Shown: piece by piece, positions 33,634-45,161 of the stretch | How the letters are laid out: every line of letters starts with the position of its first letter | Position numbering within the stretch: the first letter of the stretch is position 1 | Assembly: GCF_018812025.1 (NCBI RefSeq) | Contig: NC_063044.1 | Span: 48,833,989-48,897,988 of the forward strand | Source of the DNA: Megalobrama amblycephala | Lineage: Eukaryota; Chordata; Actinopteri; Cypriniformes; Xenocyprididae | Direction: 5' to 3' | Length of the DNA: 64,000 nucleotides | Notes under the pieces: generated by a model | What the model saw: only the letters and a program-made list of their open reading frames with translations | Database searches by the model: none | Told to the model about the DNA's origin: nothing | Program-made: the position numbers and the translations under genes

Positions 33634-35718
33634 TTTTTGTTTTTTTTTAAATGACACTGTTTCACTAGATATGACCCTTATTCCTCGCCTGAAATCATGT
33701 AGAGCCCTTTGAAGCTGCACTGAAACTGCAGTTTGGACCTTCAACCCGTTGGTAGACATTGAAGTCCACTATTATTAGAAAAATTCTGGAATGTTTTCCT
33801 CAAAAACCTTAATTTCTTTTTCGACTGAAGAAAGAAAGACATGAACATCATGGGTGACATTTTATCAGGAAATTTTAATTCTGAAGTGAATTAATCCTTT
33901 AAACACACTGTTGTCTGCAGGTGTCTTTGAGTGTGAAGAGTGGAGTGCTTTCAGTGGAGAATGTTCTGGATGGACAGCAGGTGGATGGACAGGGTCAGAG
34001 TGAACTGAGCATATCATCCAGCAACCTCACACAACTCAATTATCTGCTGTCTAGAGTGACATACACCAGTACCATCTATCACATTAATACAATTGACATG
34101 GGTAAGGACTATCTATATATAAATGCACAGGAGAGACTCTTACAATATGTAAAGTGTGTTGCTCAGGCACACAGTGATGATAAGAAGATTAATGGTAACA
34201 CTTTAGAGTAATGGTCCATCATTAATAGATGAGGAAAGGATGCAGGACAAATGAGTAGTACTACATTAATACTTCAGCTACTACCATTAACTAATATGGA
34301 AAGCAGATTAACTAATCCACCAGAAATGACAAATTTAAGACTGAGAAAGTGTCTTATTAAGTAATCAATAATTATATTCTGTTGCTGTGTGAACTTGGCC
34401 AAATTACAATAAATGTCATCTTTCCTTAGTTCATTTCTCTTTTGAGGATCATGAGGCTATGTTTCCCATCATGATTAGGAGACCAACAGTTCCTGTTCTT
34501 TATGACCCCGGAAAGGGTAAGAACACAAAACACTAATTAAAACACTACAAAACAACATGCTACCATGGCATCAGATATCCTTGTTATGACAAATATACTA
34601 AAACATCTAAAAAGTTTGTAAAACCTGCTAATGAAATGCACCTATTTCTCTCACTTGCCATTCAGATATCAACTCACAAGTGACCGTAATTACCAAGACA
34701 TTTCTGAGGTATAAGGAGCTGAAAGTCCTCATCCAGAGTATCCGAGAGTTTTACCCAAATATCAAGATCATTGTTGCAGATGACAGCCTGAAACCTGAGG
34801 ATGTGTCTGGAAACAACATAGAGCACTACATCATGCCTCCTGCACAGGTACACACTTTTGCCCTACCACTTCAATTGATCTAATGCTGTATGTCACACAA
34901 GAGTAGATTACCTAGAAACTAATCACTGCTTATGATTATTTGGTTCCTCATCAGGGCTGGTTTGCAGGCAGAAATCTGGCACTATCCCAACTCACAACTA
35001 AATACTTTCTGTGGGTCGACGATGACTTTGAGTTCTTGAAGGAGACACGGATCGAGAGTTTTGTGGAGATTATGGAAGCGATTCCAGATCTAGATGTTGT
35101 AAGTATGAAAGGATATTCTTTAGGAGGGGTGAAAAGTCTTGGAGCAAAACGGCTTTGTTAAACAAGCTCTTTTTCTCTGGTTAGGTTGGTGGTGAGGTCT
35201 CAGGTGACCAGTTCCAGTTCATTCTTGAGTACGACGAGGGAACCGAAAAAGAAGGTGGCTGTCTAAGGCGTATTAATGGAGGATTTCATCAGCCACTTTC
35301 AGGATATAACGGATGCTTTTATGTGGATGGTGTCACTAATTTTTTCTTGGGGAGAACTGAAGCGGTGCGAAGAATTGGCTTTGACCCATTCCTTAAAAGA
35401 GTTGGACACACCGGTAAGCATTCCAAATTTTACCTTAGTAAAACATCTTCACTGATTGATTCCTAGCACATTTAATTCTTCCTTTTCTTCTCATCTCCAT
35501 CCATCCGTTTTATTTCCATGTATTTTTTTATTCCAGAGTTCTTCATTGATGCCCTTGGAAAACTGCTGGTTGTTTCATGCAAGGGTCTTTCTATCGGTCA
35601 CCAGACACACCGGGAACAGAAACAATATGACTCATACCGGACTCAAGAGAAACTTGAAGAGGAGAGAAAACTGGCCCACCATTTCTTTAAGAATTATCTC
35701 AAATGTATCAAGTACTGA
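25606..35718 (+). CDS. b4galnt2: Beta-1,4-N-acetylgalactosaminyltransferase (B4GALNT1/2-like), ten coding exons
   Basis: This is a Golgi type II enzyme that adds GalNAc beta-1,4 to sialylated Gal ends (Sda/GM2-type structures). Coding exons are 25606-25706, 26703-26849, 31823-31923, 32088-32146, 33921-34101, 34430-34516, 34666-34847, 34955-35098, 35185-35413 and 35537-35718. Every intron is GT-AG and every phase joins, giving 470 aa, slightly shorter than mammalian members. Residues 6-22 form the signal anchor. Sequons lie at N51 (NVSC) and in SSNLTQL. The catalytic part runs from [11 protein letters not shown] through GWFAGRNLA to WVDDDFEF (metal-binding DDD at 308-310), [19 protein letters not shown] and [15 protein letters not shown]. 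The motif QFQFIL and adjacency to gngt2 favour B4GALNT2 over B4GALNT1. The start is the first ATG after a good acceptor and gives the anchor. The second coding intron (4973 bp) is full of transposons. Confidence 0.9.
26872..27065. mobile_element. hAT MITE just after b4galnt2 coding exon 2
   Basis: The ends CAGTGCTTCCCAAACCTG and CAGGTTTGGGAACCACTG are inverted. A perfect 8-bp duplication CTCTATAT lies at 26864-26871 and 27066-27073. The target duplication begins 15 bp past the exon's last base. The exon frame stays open through the whole MITE, to 27084. Confidence 0.9.
27660..28094. mobile_element. MITE with GCGTTCCAGGCA ends
   Basis: GCGTTCCAGGCAGG at the left and TTGCCTGGAACGC at the right are inverted. 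CCCGTAAGTCACGACTT and AAGTCACGGG motifs mirror further in. No coding content is present. Confidence 0.65.
28685..28947. repeat. Foldback with about 110-bp arms
   Basis: GAAGAAACCGCTTGAATTCA at the left and TGAATTCAAGCGGTTTCTTC at the right mirror each other. The inner AGAATTCTCTGTTAAACCAC and its complement also mirror. The turn is near 28797-28833. Arm mismatches are few. Confidence 0.8.
29373..29670. mobile_element. AGTTCACCC-family MITE, partial
   Basis: It starts GTTAGTTCACCCAAAAATTC and shares TGTCGTTCCACACCCGTAAG and the AATAATGACTTTATTCAACA segment with the family. A further fragment (GATGGGCAATTTCAAAACAC) lies near 30818. Confidence 0.7.
30060..30365. repeat. Foldback MITE with TTATTAACATTAATG motifs
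   Basis: ACAATAAGGTCTCATTTATT at the left and AATGAAACCTTATTGTAATG at the right mirror each other, with repeated GTTAGTTAA between. A related copy lies at 61433-61675 in the opposite orientation. Confidence 0.65.
32229..33092. mobile_element. GC-rich Harbinger-like MITE in b4galnt2 intron
   Basis: It begins AGTGCCCTATAATACACC and ends near GTTAAAATAGGGCCCC, an imperfect inverted pair. The body repeats GCGCA/GCGCC words and forms a GC-rich island in an AT-rich intron. It has no ORF. The superfamily is inferred from the end type. Confidence 0.55.
33178..33764. mobile_element. MITE with CTACCAACGGGTTGAA ends
   Basis: CTACCAACGGGTTGAA at the left and TTCAACCCGTTGGTAG at the right are perfect inverted repeats. 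The match continues with interruptions (GGTCCAAA, AAACTGCAGTTTGGACC). A (TG)n tract lies inside. It sits in the intron before the fifth coding exon of b4galnt2. Confidence 0.75.
33587..33631. repeat. (TG)n microsatellite with T run
   Basis: About 22 TG units run into T8-G-T9. They lie inside the MITE at 33178-33764. Confidence 0.95.
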
Positions 35719-35953
35719 TTAGTATTTAGTACTGATCATTTTGGGAAATAATGGACAACAAATCTGATTATCGCTTAATCACATCTGTGCACTGTGAACA
35801 GATAACATCTGCCAGTCACTTTACGTAGTGAAAAAAGCATTTCAATGGACAAAATGCAACTGAAGAATAACAGAGGACAGAGTGACCTGTTGCGGGAGAA
35901 GTGCACAGCCTAATTGCCCTAAACACAAGAATGCTTTATATGAAGAGCTTCAA

Positions 35954-35959
35954 AATAAA
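35954..35959 (+). terminator. Polyadenylation signal candidate, b4galnt2
   Basis: AATAAA lies 236 bp after the stop codon and before the L1-like element, so the 3' UTR would be about 250 bp. Confidence 0.6.
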
Positions 35960-36143
35960 TACATAAGGACTTCCAGTTTCATCATGAGCGGGTTGCACGC
36001 GTTCTAAGGTAGCTCCGCACTAAATCAGGTAGAATTCGTTCAACATCTTTAATAATCACTTATTGTTAGGAAAGGAACCAAGTTTTGAGTTAATTGATAA
36101 TTGATTTATCCGGATTGACAATTTGGTATATTCATAGTTAAAC

Positions 36144-36892
36144 ATGCCAGCCAAGCCTCGTAAACCAGCGGATCAGGCCGCACCCGCACCTGCCACCGCT
36201 TCGGACTCTGCTACAGAAGACCCACCGCCTGAAAATACTCAGGACATGGGCAACATAGCGATTCTTAGCGCGATCTCCTCTCTGTGCTCTGAAATACGCT
36301 CAATCAAATCTGTTATTGGGGATATAATAGACTCCAAGATTGAACAACTTGCTGTCTCTATAAGAGGAGAGCTCACCGTGTTCCAACAAGAGGCCAGCTC
36401 TGTGGTTTCAGCTGTTAAAATCACTGTGGATGAGCATGCTTCAAAACTGGCTGGCTTGGAAGCTAACACTTTAGCCTCTTTGGATACGGTAGCCAAGCAT
36501 GATGAATACATTATCGCTAGATAATCTACCGCTTGTTGATCGCGCACATCGTGCACTGCGAAATCGTCCCGGAGATGATGAACCACTGCAAGCTTTCAAT
36601 ATTCGGCTACACTACACCCATGAAATGGAAGAAATACTGCAGAAGGCGGCCAAGATGCAGCAAGTCACTTTCGGGGGGCAAAGAATTAACATCTTCCCAG
36701 ATTACCCTCCAGCAGTTGTGAAATGCAGCGCACTTTGCAAACGAGCAAGGGAGTTGTTAAAAGACAAACCTGGTGTCAAGTACGGTCTACAGTACCCAGC
36801 AAAGTTAAGGGTTTCTTACAATGGCAAAGAACATTATTTCACGGATCCAGACAAGGCCGTTAAGTTTGCAGAAAACTGCTTCGGATCAGAGT
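36144..36892 (+). pseudogene. L1-like LINE ORF1 with internal deletion
   Basis: The start MPAKPRKPADQAAPAPAT is Pro/Ala-rich and followed by a heptad-like coiled-coil region. A stop at 36522-36524 ends that frame. Another frame continues LVDRAHRALRNRPGDDEP, RLHYTHEMEEIL, FPDYPPAVVKCS and YPAKLRVSYNG. This is the C-terminal part of an L1 ORF1 RNA-binding chaperone. The first half of its RRM is missing between the two parts, so a deletion with a frameshift has occurred. The protein would coat LINE RNA. Confidence 0.75.
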
Positions 36893-36982
36893 GACTGTTC
36901 TAAAGATGTCATGTAATTAAGATAAGTACGAACAATATATCACTCATTGAGTGTAATTATTTTGTTTTGATACGTGGAAAGT

Positions 36983-37215
36983 AGGGCTGGGCGATATATC
37001 GCATGCGATTGTCACGCGCATTTCGTCAGTAAAGTCGGTTTCCTGATTACCGCTAAATCGCCATCACCTGCTTTCAAATGGAGCGGCATTTAATAGACAG
37101 AGCCGTAGTTCACTGACAAGCTACGCAATATCGTGTTCATTATCGAAGGCGATTCATCTTAGATAATGAGCGTGATATTGCGTAGCTTGTCCTCTGAAAT
37201 TCTCTACTGAGGAGC
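36983..37215. mobile_element. GGGCTGGGCGATATATCG MITE inside the LINE
   Basis: It starts GGGCTGGGCGATATATCG. Inner inverted repeats CAAGCTACGCAATATC and GATATTGCGTAGCTTG flank GATAATGA-type palindromes near 37118-37185. It lies between LINE ORF1 and the remaining ORF2. Confidence 0.55.
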
Positions 37216-37618
37216 TATGTTAATTTAATGTTTGAAGGTCAACGAATAAGATATTGTTTTTTGTTTCGTTTTTCTCTAGAATAATAATTTGCTTGCTATA
37301 TTATACTTTTGTTCTACTGATACCAAATTGCTAATTTTCAATTCACTTCGTCTCGTGCCGCAGGTTCTACTAGTTGTCGGTTAGATGACGGGGTTGCTTT
37401 TTAAGTTGGTGGGCGGGTGGGGAGGGGGCCTGTTTAAGATACTTCAAAGTGGTAAAATGTGTGGTGAATCTGGTGATAATACAGTTCTTAATGATGCATA
37501 GTAATACTGTATCATCAAGTAACAGACAAGGTTTTGTTTTTGCTTCATGTAAATCACCCTGTTAAAAGAAATAAGGTACTGTCACACTTGAAATCGCTCT
37601 CTGCCGATGTAATTTTTT

Positions 37619-39610
37619 TTGCAGGAAATGCACCTGAAACCTGATTCTAAGGATAAGTTGAAATGCAGGTGGATAGGAAATGTATATCAATACAATTTTT
37701 CAGTTAAAGCTCGAGGGGTTGCTATCCTAATACGAAAAGGTGTGCCATTTAAACTTAAAACCTTGAAAACGGACAAAGAGGGTCGATACGTTATATTGTC
37801 GGACGAGATATTCTCTTTTCATATTACTATAGCGAATGTCTATGCCCCAAATTATGGGGGGGGGGGGATTTATTAATAACCCTAATTTAGTAGATATATT
37901 TCATCCCACCGAGAGAGATTATACCTTTCAATCACAAGTTCATAATGTATATACACGCATTGATTATTTTCTGGTAGAAAACAAATTAATCTCTAATGTC
38001 ATGAACAGTAAGATCCATGATATACTAATTTCAGATCATGCTCCTGTCACATTTGAACTTGCCTTTAGTAATTTAACACCCTCTCGTCCTGTGTGGAGAA
38101 TGGATTCTCGGCTTGTCAGTGATCCTAAATTTTAAGATTACATGCTTACACAATTGGAAATAGTTTGTGAAAATAATGATATCCCCTGAAGTTTCTTCCG
38201 GACTTTATTTAAAGCCTTTATTTTTGGACCCCTGATAAGAGATAACCCATCCTCTAATAAACTGTATAAAGCAAAACTTTTAGATTTAGGAAAGCAAATT
38301 CATCCATTAGACAACGAAAATGCGCAAAACCCCTCATTAGAAACATACAAAAAAAATTCTACAGTTAAGATATGAGTATAATAAAATTGTTTCAGACAAA
38401 CTACTGTAAGTAAATCATTCCTTTTCATTAAACAGAAATATTTTGAATTCGGGGAAAAGCCACATAAACTACTTGCCAGACAGTTACATAAATTAGAAAA
38501 TGATAAGGCAACTCATAAAATCAAGACAAAATTTGGAGCACAGTTTACTTCATCTAAGGATATAAACAACTGCTTCAAGGAATTCTATTCAGCTTTATAC
38601 TCCTCTGACCCTTGCATTGACTTCCAAGTTATGGTTAAATTTCTAAATAAATGTAATATTCCCTCTCTTACTCAAGATGAGCGTGATTCCCTTAATAAGG
38701 AAATATCTTTAGAAGAGTTAAAAATGTACAGTAAATTCCTTAAAGACTGGTAAAACTCTGGGTCCAGACGGCTTGCCTTCTGAATTATATAAAAAATTTA
38801 ATGAAACTCTTTCCCCCTACCTGCTTAGAATTTTTGAGGAGGCATTAGTCACTGGGCTACCATCGACATTCAATGAAGCAATCATAACTGTTATTCTCAA
38901 AAAAGGTAAAAATACAGGTGATAAATTTATAGATTGGATTAAGATTTTGTATAAAATTCCTACAGCTCAGGTAATAACCAATAAAACCTTTTGTCTGGTT
39001 TCATTAATCTCAAGAGAGGGACTAGGCAAGGTTGCCCCATTTCTCCTCTCTTAATTGGACCATAGAGCCCCTTGCTCAGTCTATTCGTTCTGACCCTTCT
39101 ATTTATGGCTTTAACACTTTAAATACAGAAAATAAAATATCTTTATAAACAGACGACATCCTGCTATATATTACCAAACCACATGTGAGTCTGCCGGTTA
39201 TTATGAACACTATTAATGATTTTGGGACGTTTTCAGGGTTTAAAGTTAATTTAAATAAAATTGAACTAATGCCCATTGGACTAAAAGATTTGTCTTCGAT
39301 ACGTCTTCTCCGTTTAAAGTTTCTATGGAAAAATGTACATATCTTGGAATTGTAGTTACCCATAAATATTCTTTGCTTTTAAAGGCTAACTTTACCGCTT
39401 TAATTTCCAAACTGCAAGGTAATATACAATTTTGGAGAGCACTCCAGATCTCTTTATTCGGCAGAATAAATGCAATTAAAATGATATTCTTACCATAGAT
39501 ACTGTATCTATTCCAGAATATTCCTATCTTTCTACCTAAATCATTTTTTAAGCAATTAGATTTGATTATTCTTCCATTCTTATGGGGATATAAAAATCAC
39601 AGAGTTAAGA
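37619..39610 (+). pseudogene. L1-like LINE ORF2 (endonuclease and reverse transcriptase), heavily decayed
   Basis: The endonuclease part is QEMHLKPDSKDKLKCRWIG, VKARGVAILIRKGVP and ANVYAPNYGGG. After a deletion at a G-run come RIDYFLVENKL and ILISDHAPVTFEL, the last holding the catalytic SDH. RT pieces are GPDGLPSELYKKF (about 38764) and DDILLYITKP with a stop just before it, where F/YADD is expected (about 39145). FGRINAIKMIFLP and PFLWGYKNHRVKKAHL follow. Several frames are used. The N-terminal endonuclease and much of the RT palm are missing, so it is inactive. Confidence 0.8.
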
Positions 39611-39649
39611 AGGCACACCTTTGTATTATTTATTATTTATTTATAAAAA

Positions 39650-39815
39650 ATAAAAAAAAACTTGCTACAAGCACTGGAATAACTGGGACTTGATATGGCA
39701 CTTATATACTGTTGCACGCATGTTGATTTGATTGCTTCTATTGTTCTCATTTGTAAGTCGCTCTGGAGAATAGTGTCTGCTAATGATTAAATGTAAATGT
39801 AATGTAAATGTCAAG
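39650..39815 (+). mobile_element. Retroposon 3' tail (SINE/LINE2-like)
   Basis: TTTGTAAGTCGCTCTGGAGAA and GTGTCTGCTAATGATTAAATG are followed by (ATGTAA) repeats to 39811. This tail is shared by many teleost SINE and LINE2-type elements. No head or promoter is recognised, so it is 5' truncated. Confidence 0.6.
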
Positions 39816-39881
39816 TTCTATAAAATTATTTTTTTAGTGTCTGCCTATTGATATTGATTGCATATTCTGAGGGGAGATAAT

Positions 39882-39882
<1 letters not shown>

Positions 39883-39946
<64 letters not shown>

Positions 39947-39990
39947 GTGTGTGTGTGTGTGTATATATGTATATATATATATATATATAT
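39883..39990. repeat. (AT)n-(GT)n-(AT)n compound microsatellite
   Basis: A long AT run is followed by nine GT units near 39947-39962 and a second AT run. Confidence 0.95.
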
Positions 39991-40068
39991 ACTTTTTGAA
40001 TGATTGACATGAGTGATTATAATAAGAGTGATAATCAATAATCAATATGTAACCTCTTTTATTATTAA

Positions 40069-41012
40069 AGGTGCCATCGAACATTTTTTTTTTACAAGAT
40101 GTAATATAAGTCTAAGGTGTCCCCTGAATGTGTCTGTGAAGTTGCAGCTCAAAATACCCCATAGATTTTTTTTTAATAAATTTTTTTAACTGCCTATTTT
40201 GGGGCATAATTAGAAATGCCCCAATTTATGCTGCGGCCCCTTTAATTGCTCGCGCTCTCCGCCCCCTCCAGAGCTCTCGACTCTATCACTGCATAAACAA
40301 AGTTCACACAGCTAATATAACCCTCAAAATGGATCTCTACAAAATGTTCGTCATGCAGCATGTCTAATCGCTTAAGTACAGTGTTTATTTTGATGTTTAC
40401 ATCGATTCTGAATGAGTTTGATAGTGCTCCGTGACTAACGGCTAATGCTACACTGTTGGAGAGATTTATAAAGAATGAAGTTGTGTTTATGCATTATACA
40501 GACTGCAAGTGTTTAAAAATGAAAATAACGACAGTCTTGTCTCTGTGAATACAGTAAGAAACGATGGTAACTTTAACCACATTTAACAGTACATTAGCAA
40601 CATGCTATCGAAACATTTAGAAAGACAATTTACAAACATCACTAAAAATATCAAGTTATCATGGATCATGTCAGTTATTATTGCTCCATCTGCCATTTTT
40701 CACTATTATCCTTGCTTGCTTACCTAGTCTGATGATTCAGCTGTGCACATCCAGGCTGCCCTTGTGTAATGCCTCGATCATGGGCTGGCATATGCAAATA
40801 TTGGGGGCGTACATATTGATCCCGACTGTTACGTAACAGTTGGTGTTATGTTGAGATTCGCCTGTTCTTCAGAGGTCTTTTAAACAAATGAGATTAACAT
40901 AAGAAGGAGGAAACAATGGAGTTTGAAGACTCACTGTATGTCATTTCCATGTACTGAACTCTTGTTATTCAACTATGCCGAGGAAAATTCAATTTTCAAT
41001 TCGATGGCACCT
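40069..41012. mobile_element. TTAA-flanked MITE, AGGTGCCATCGAA ends
   Basis: AGGTGCCATCGAA at the left and TTCGATGGCACCT at the right are perfect inverted repeats, flanked by TTAA at 40065-40068 and 41013-41016. The 944-bp body has no domain-bearing ORF. TTAA suggests piggyBac- or Kolobok-type mobilisation. Confidence 0.8.
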
Positions 41013-41210
41013 TTAAATGATTTGAGTGATTTATTTCATATACAACCATAGAATGATTATGTGGCTGCTGAAATGTCCTTTTCAGAAGATCTGCTGCTAT
41101 CTGTGTCTTTGTCAGTTCATTTTTGGAGACACTCTCACCATGTGTCCAGCCATAGATCCATGTTTCTCTAACACCCTGGACAGCTAGACTGCACACATAT
41201 TAGCACACAT

Positions 41211-41608
41211 ATCTGTGTATGAGACGCCACCTCATGACCCCAAAGGGACATCCAGTCCCTAAATCCAGGGTCCCCTCGTCAGCATCCTGATGCATGGAGA
41301 TACGCTTCTTACTATCTGTCCATATGTGGAAGATTTCTAATCTTGTCTATCTTCTCTTAGCCAATCAGAATCATTTTTACCTTAATAATGACGTAGTTAG
41401 TAGACTCTGTTAGAGTATAATTGGTGTGGAAATGTGAATGCACGCAGAGCGCCCTATGAACTCCTTGTGAGACCTGAAGCTGGCTTCTGCTGATGAAACT
41501 GCAAACTGTTCTTCAATAAAAAATTGATTGCATCTCTGACTCCTGGTCTTTCATTCGACATATCTGGTCAAGGGTCCTAAAACTGTTAATCCCCAACAAT
41601 TCATTCAG
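41211..41608 (+). mobile_element. Solo LTR, endogenous-retrovirus-like
   Basis: It has a CCAATCAGAA box near 41362, GAGTATAATTGG near 41413, TTCAATAAAAAATTG near 41513 and a U5-like tail ending CCCCAACA at about 41608. The start near TGTGTATGAGACGCC is approximate. No coding sequence remains. The target duplication is unclear. Confidence 0.5.
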
Positions 41609-41843
41609 CTGATTCATTCAAATGGTTGATTCATTCAGGAATGAAGCAAGTGAGACTGTCCTTATGAATGGGTCACTAAATCCGATTCGTTAAAAACACG
41701 GATTCATTCAGTAGTGAAACACTGCTGTGTGCTGATCAGAGACCCACAACAATTCTGCTGTGGCTTTTTTGGAACTACTTTTGTTGGTGAAATAGAGCAA
41801 AAATAGACAATAGACCATACTGTGTCTAAAATATAACAATAAT

Positions 41844-42574
41844 AGAGTACCTCAGAGATTACATGTTTTTGTAGGCAAAACCTGGAAGCGAGTAAACATT
41901 TTAGGACTTCCGGTTCCATCGCCCTAAAGTCTATGGGTTTTTTGAATGGGTTTTTGCTAAATCGCCTGAAATAAGGTCTGTGGTTAACAAAGCATCTAAA
42001 TATTTTCACGTTTTGATCTATGACATAAAACACACCAGTTATAACCCACTTGTGATTTTTTTAAAACCTTTATTGTGTCTTAAAAACGGCGGTTGCTAAC
42101 AAGTTGCTAAAAGGGACTACTTCCTTTGGCGGGGACGTTAGACGTCATCATGACAAACAGGACATTTGGACAGCATTTCTCATGAAAAAGTGGATAAGTA
42201 TTCGTACACAGCACAGATCATAATCAGCGAGCATGTTTTTAAATAACGTCGTTTTTTAAATAAAGTTTGAGGAAGCTTGGTGGTGGTGATGTTGATCCAC
42301 GACCATGGTGTGCTGTAGTCCATTTACTGATAGCTTTTTATATCTGACAACTTTATTTAGGCTTCAAAATGTATAAATGTTGTGTTAACTTGTAAAGATT
42401 ATGTTTATAGACAAAACGTGTGAGTGTCATAACCCTTTGTTAAACACAGAGTTTATTTTTTGCGATTTTCCAAAAGTCTATGGGAAAAATGCATAGGCTT
42501 TCGATCGAGGGCCGCGCCCGTGCGCCGCTAACTTCCGGGTTGGCCTACAAAAACACGTCATCTCTGAGGTACTC
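41844..42574. mobile_element. MITE with AGAGTACCTCAGAGAT ends
   Basis: AGAGTACCTCAGAGAT at the left and ATCTCTGAGGTACTCT at the right are perfect inverted repeats. GTTTTTGTAGGC and GCCTACAAAAAC then mirror. It contains a GC-rich patch (GGGCCGCGCCCGTGCGCC). No target duplication is seen. Confidence 0.8.
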
Positions 42575-44290
42575 TGTTGAACTGTTGTATAAAATCAACA
42601 TCAAATTTGCAATAAAGATATTCAGGAAAAAATGTAATAGACAGAAAGTGAAGCTAACATTGGATTCGGACGTGAATTGGTGCCTTCCTACCTTGCAATG
42701 CATCCTCCAAGACAGCATTTTGCTTAGTGATGAACATGATGCAGGGCAACGACTGACTGCATGAGGAAGCCTAATATGCCCCTAAAAGTAAAGATATTGG
42801 GGCAAAAAAAGCCCCTTATGGGGTTTTGTCTTATATTTATATCATATTATATATATTTCAGCAATATTATATAAAGCGATCGAGTCTCTTCAGAAAATTT
42901 GGACTCAATTCATATGGATTAGTTTTACAATCTCTTTATGAACTTTTTGAAGCGACAAAGTGGTAGTTGCATGGACTCAATGGGGGGACAGAAATCTCTC
43001 AGATTTCATGTAGACTATCTTCATTTGTGTTTCAAATATGAACGAAAGTATTACATTCATGACAATTTTTTTCACTTTTGGTTGAACTAACAGGAAAATC
43101 ATGCAAGGAAATGCATTCTACAGTTAATTATAAACAATCAAAGAATAACAAAAAGCAAGCAGGAAGAGGAAATAAATAACCTTGCTCTACATTTCATAGT
43201 GAAAATCAAGAGTGAGAGTGACATCTTTGAGTCTAATCTCATGGTTTAAGACAGTCAAGACCTTGTGATGGGATTAGCTAAGGTGACGCATTTAAGGCAA
43301 GAGGCTTGTCTCCAGGATAACAGATCACTCAGATGAGGCTTTTAATTGGTGTAGACATCACACAGATAAAAAAGACCAAATATAAGATCCTTCAGACTGT
43401 TGCAGACCCTCAACATTTGCATTCCTCCATCATTATGTATATCACAACATTCTGATTTTATTTGAAATGCTTTAAAATGGTGTGACTTGTCAGCTTACAC
43501 TCACCTACAGGTGGACTGTGTTACGGGACAAGGAACTGGATCAAGGAGACCTCCATGTCAGCAGTCACATATTACTGGTCTGTGCCTCTGTAAAAAGAGA
43601 TCAGATGTAACAGTATTCGTGTTTCTTGCCTTGAAAAAAATGCATTTAATAATGAGTGGTAACAATTTATTGATCAATTATGTCATCATGCCAGTTATCG
43701 CTATTTTATATGATGAGATGATATATCAGCCAGGCTGATTAACTGCCTATTTTGAGAACAGTTTTGTCAATGGATAAAAAATAAATGATTTAATCAATAC
43801 ATTTATTTTAAGTAAATAATGTTTACAAATAAATATTTAATTTCAGAAATGTAATAATAAATTTGTTTCTAATTTCTTGGAGGAATATTGAGTAAATATA
43901 GTGTAAATTGAATTAGGTGTATGTAAGCATAATGTATAAGAGCTGTACATAAGCATTTTATCATCCATCTGCAATCCCCATATCAATTAACTACTTATTT
44001 GTTGTTCTACAAGTGTTTTGGGATGATAATTTGGCTTAAACATTCAGTCGGTCATGTCTACGCCACCTGCTTCTTATCCAAAATTAACTCAAATGTCTAG
44101 AGAAGTTCAATGACATGTTGACCTCTAAAATTTCTTTAACCATGCTAAAGCTCTTAAATACATCAAATGCACAGATAGATCCTCTGTACAATATCCACAT
44201 TTTTCCATGGTACAAGACATTACATAAAATAAAATCCTGTAAGAAGAACAGCCCACATGCACTAACAAATAAACCGCTCCGCCCTGATTT
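42575..44290. other. Intergenic, AT-rich, no gene seen
   Basis: No exon or repeat family is recognised. GGGATTAGCTAAG at 43270-43282 contains GGATTA, the reverse complement of an OTX/CRX-type TAATCC core. It could matter for the downstream photoreceptor gene. Confidence 0.4.
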
Positions 44291-44536
44291 CGGGTGATTT
44301 GACCTCCTTAATTACCAAGATGGCTTAAGCTGATCAGAAATCTGGATGAAGGAAGTGTGCTTGCTGGGGATCAGTCTCCACCTCCCTCACCTCTTACCAT
44401 CTGGAGGTGATCCTGAAGAGGCAACGGCTCCAGACCAAAGCGCTCAGTTCATCTCCAGACTACAAACCCTGTACATGGTCCCTTAAAGTGCAGAGAGTGA
44501 CCTGTTCCCTCCATCAGCTGCCCCACTGACCGATAG
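44291..44536 (+). promoter_or_regulatory. gngt2: Candidate promoter and 5' non-coding exon of gngt2
   Basis: A donor GATAG|GTAAGTG lies at 44537. The matching acceptor would be TTTTTTTGCTCAG at 46457, six bases before the start codon. TTAATTACC at 44308-44316 is a homeodomain-type site of the kind used by photoreceptor regulators. The proposal rests on splice signals and on the known cone expression of the gene. I see no TATA box and the transcription start is unknown. Confidence 0.4.
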
Positions 44537-45161
44537 GTAAGTGAAACATAACAATGCTCTACAGGTGATAAATCTGTATGTATACATAAAAATTATATTC
44601 TATTCTAATGGTGAATAATATGAATGCCAATATGAGTATATTAGAACAATACAGCTAGATAAAGGTAACTATGTGATTACAGTAAAGTTTTGAGGAATTG
44701 TGAATTATGTAATGCTATGCTATCTTCTGAATGACATCAATGTGAATTGGAGCAGTGGAAAATCTTCTTACACTAAAGGCACAACCATATAAATAAGTTA
44801 TCACAACGGTTAATTGGTTAGCATATTTCTCTGTAGTAAATGTGCCCATGTACACTAAAAATACTTTATCATACACATCTGGGAAACGCTACTTGTGTCA
44901 AAAGGTCTTGACAATATTATATCGTCATTTTAGGTGACATTAACTACATTTTGTAGAATCCATTACATAAATATTTAGGCCTTGTTACTGTAGTTATGGT
45001 AGAAATTAAACTCCCAAGTTTTTGTGATACAGATATTTAATTTAATACAATTTGATTTTAGTTTAATATTAGCAATTTTGTTCACACCTTAATCATGATT
45101 TAATGAGAGAAGACAAGTAGTTTTTAAATTTAATTTACATCTAAATCATCTCTGGAAACAA

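Noticed and set aside
33577..33759. Short ORF with poly-Thr/His
   Set aside because: Translation of the (TG)n microsatellite.
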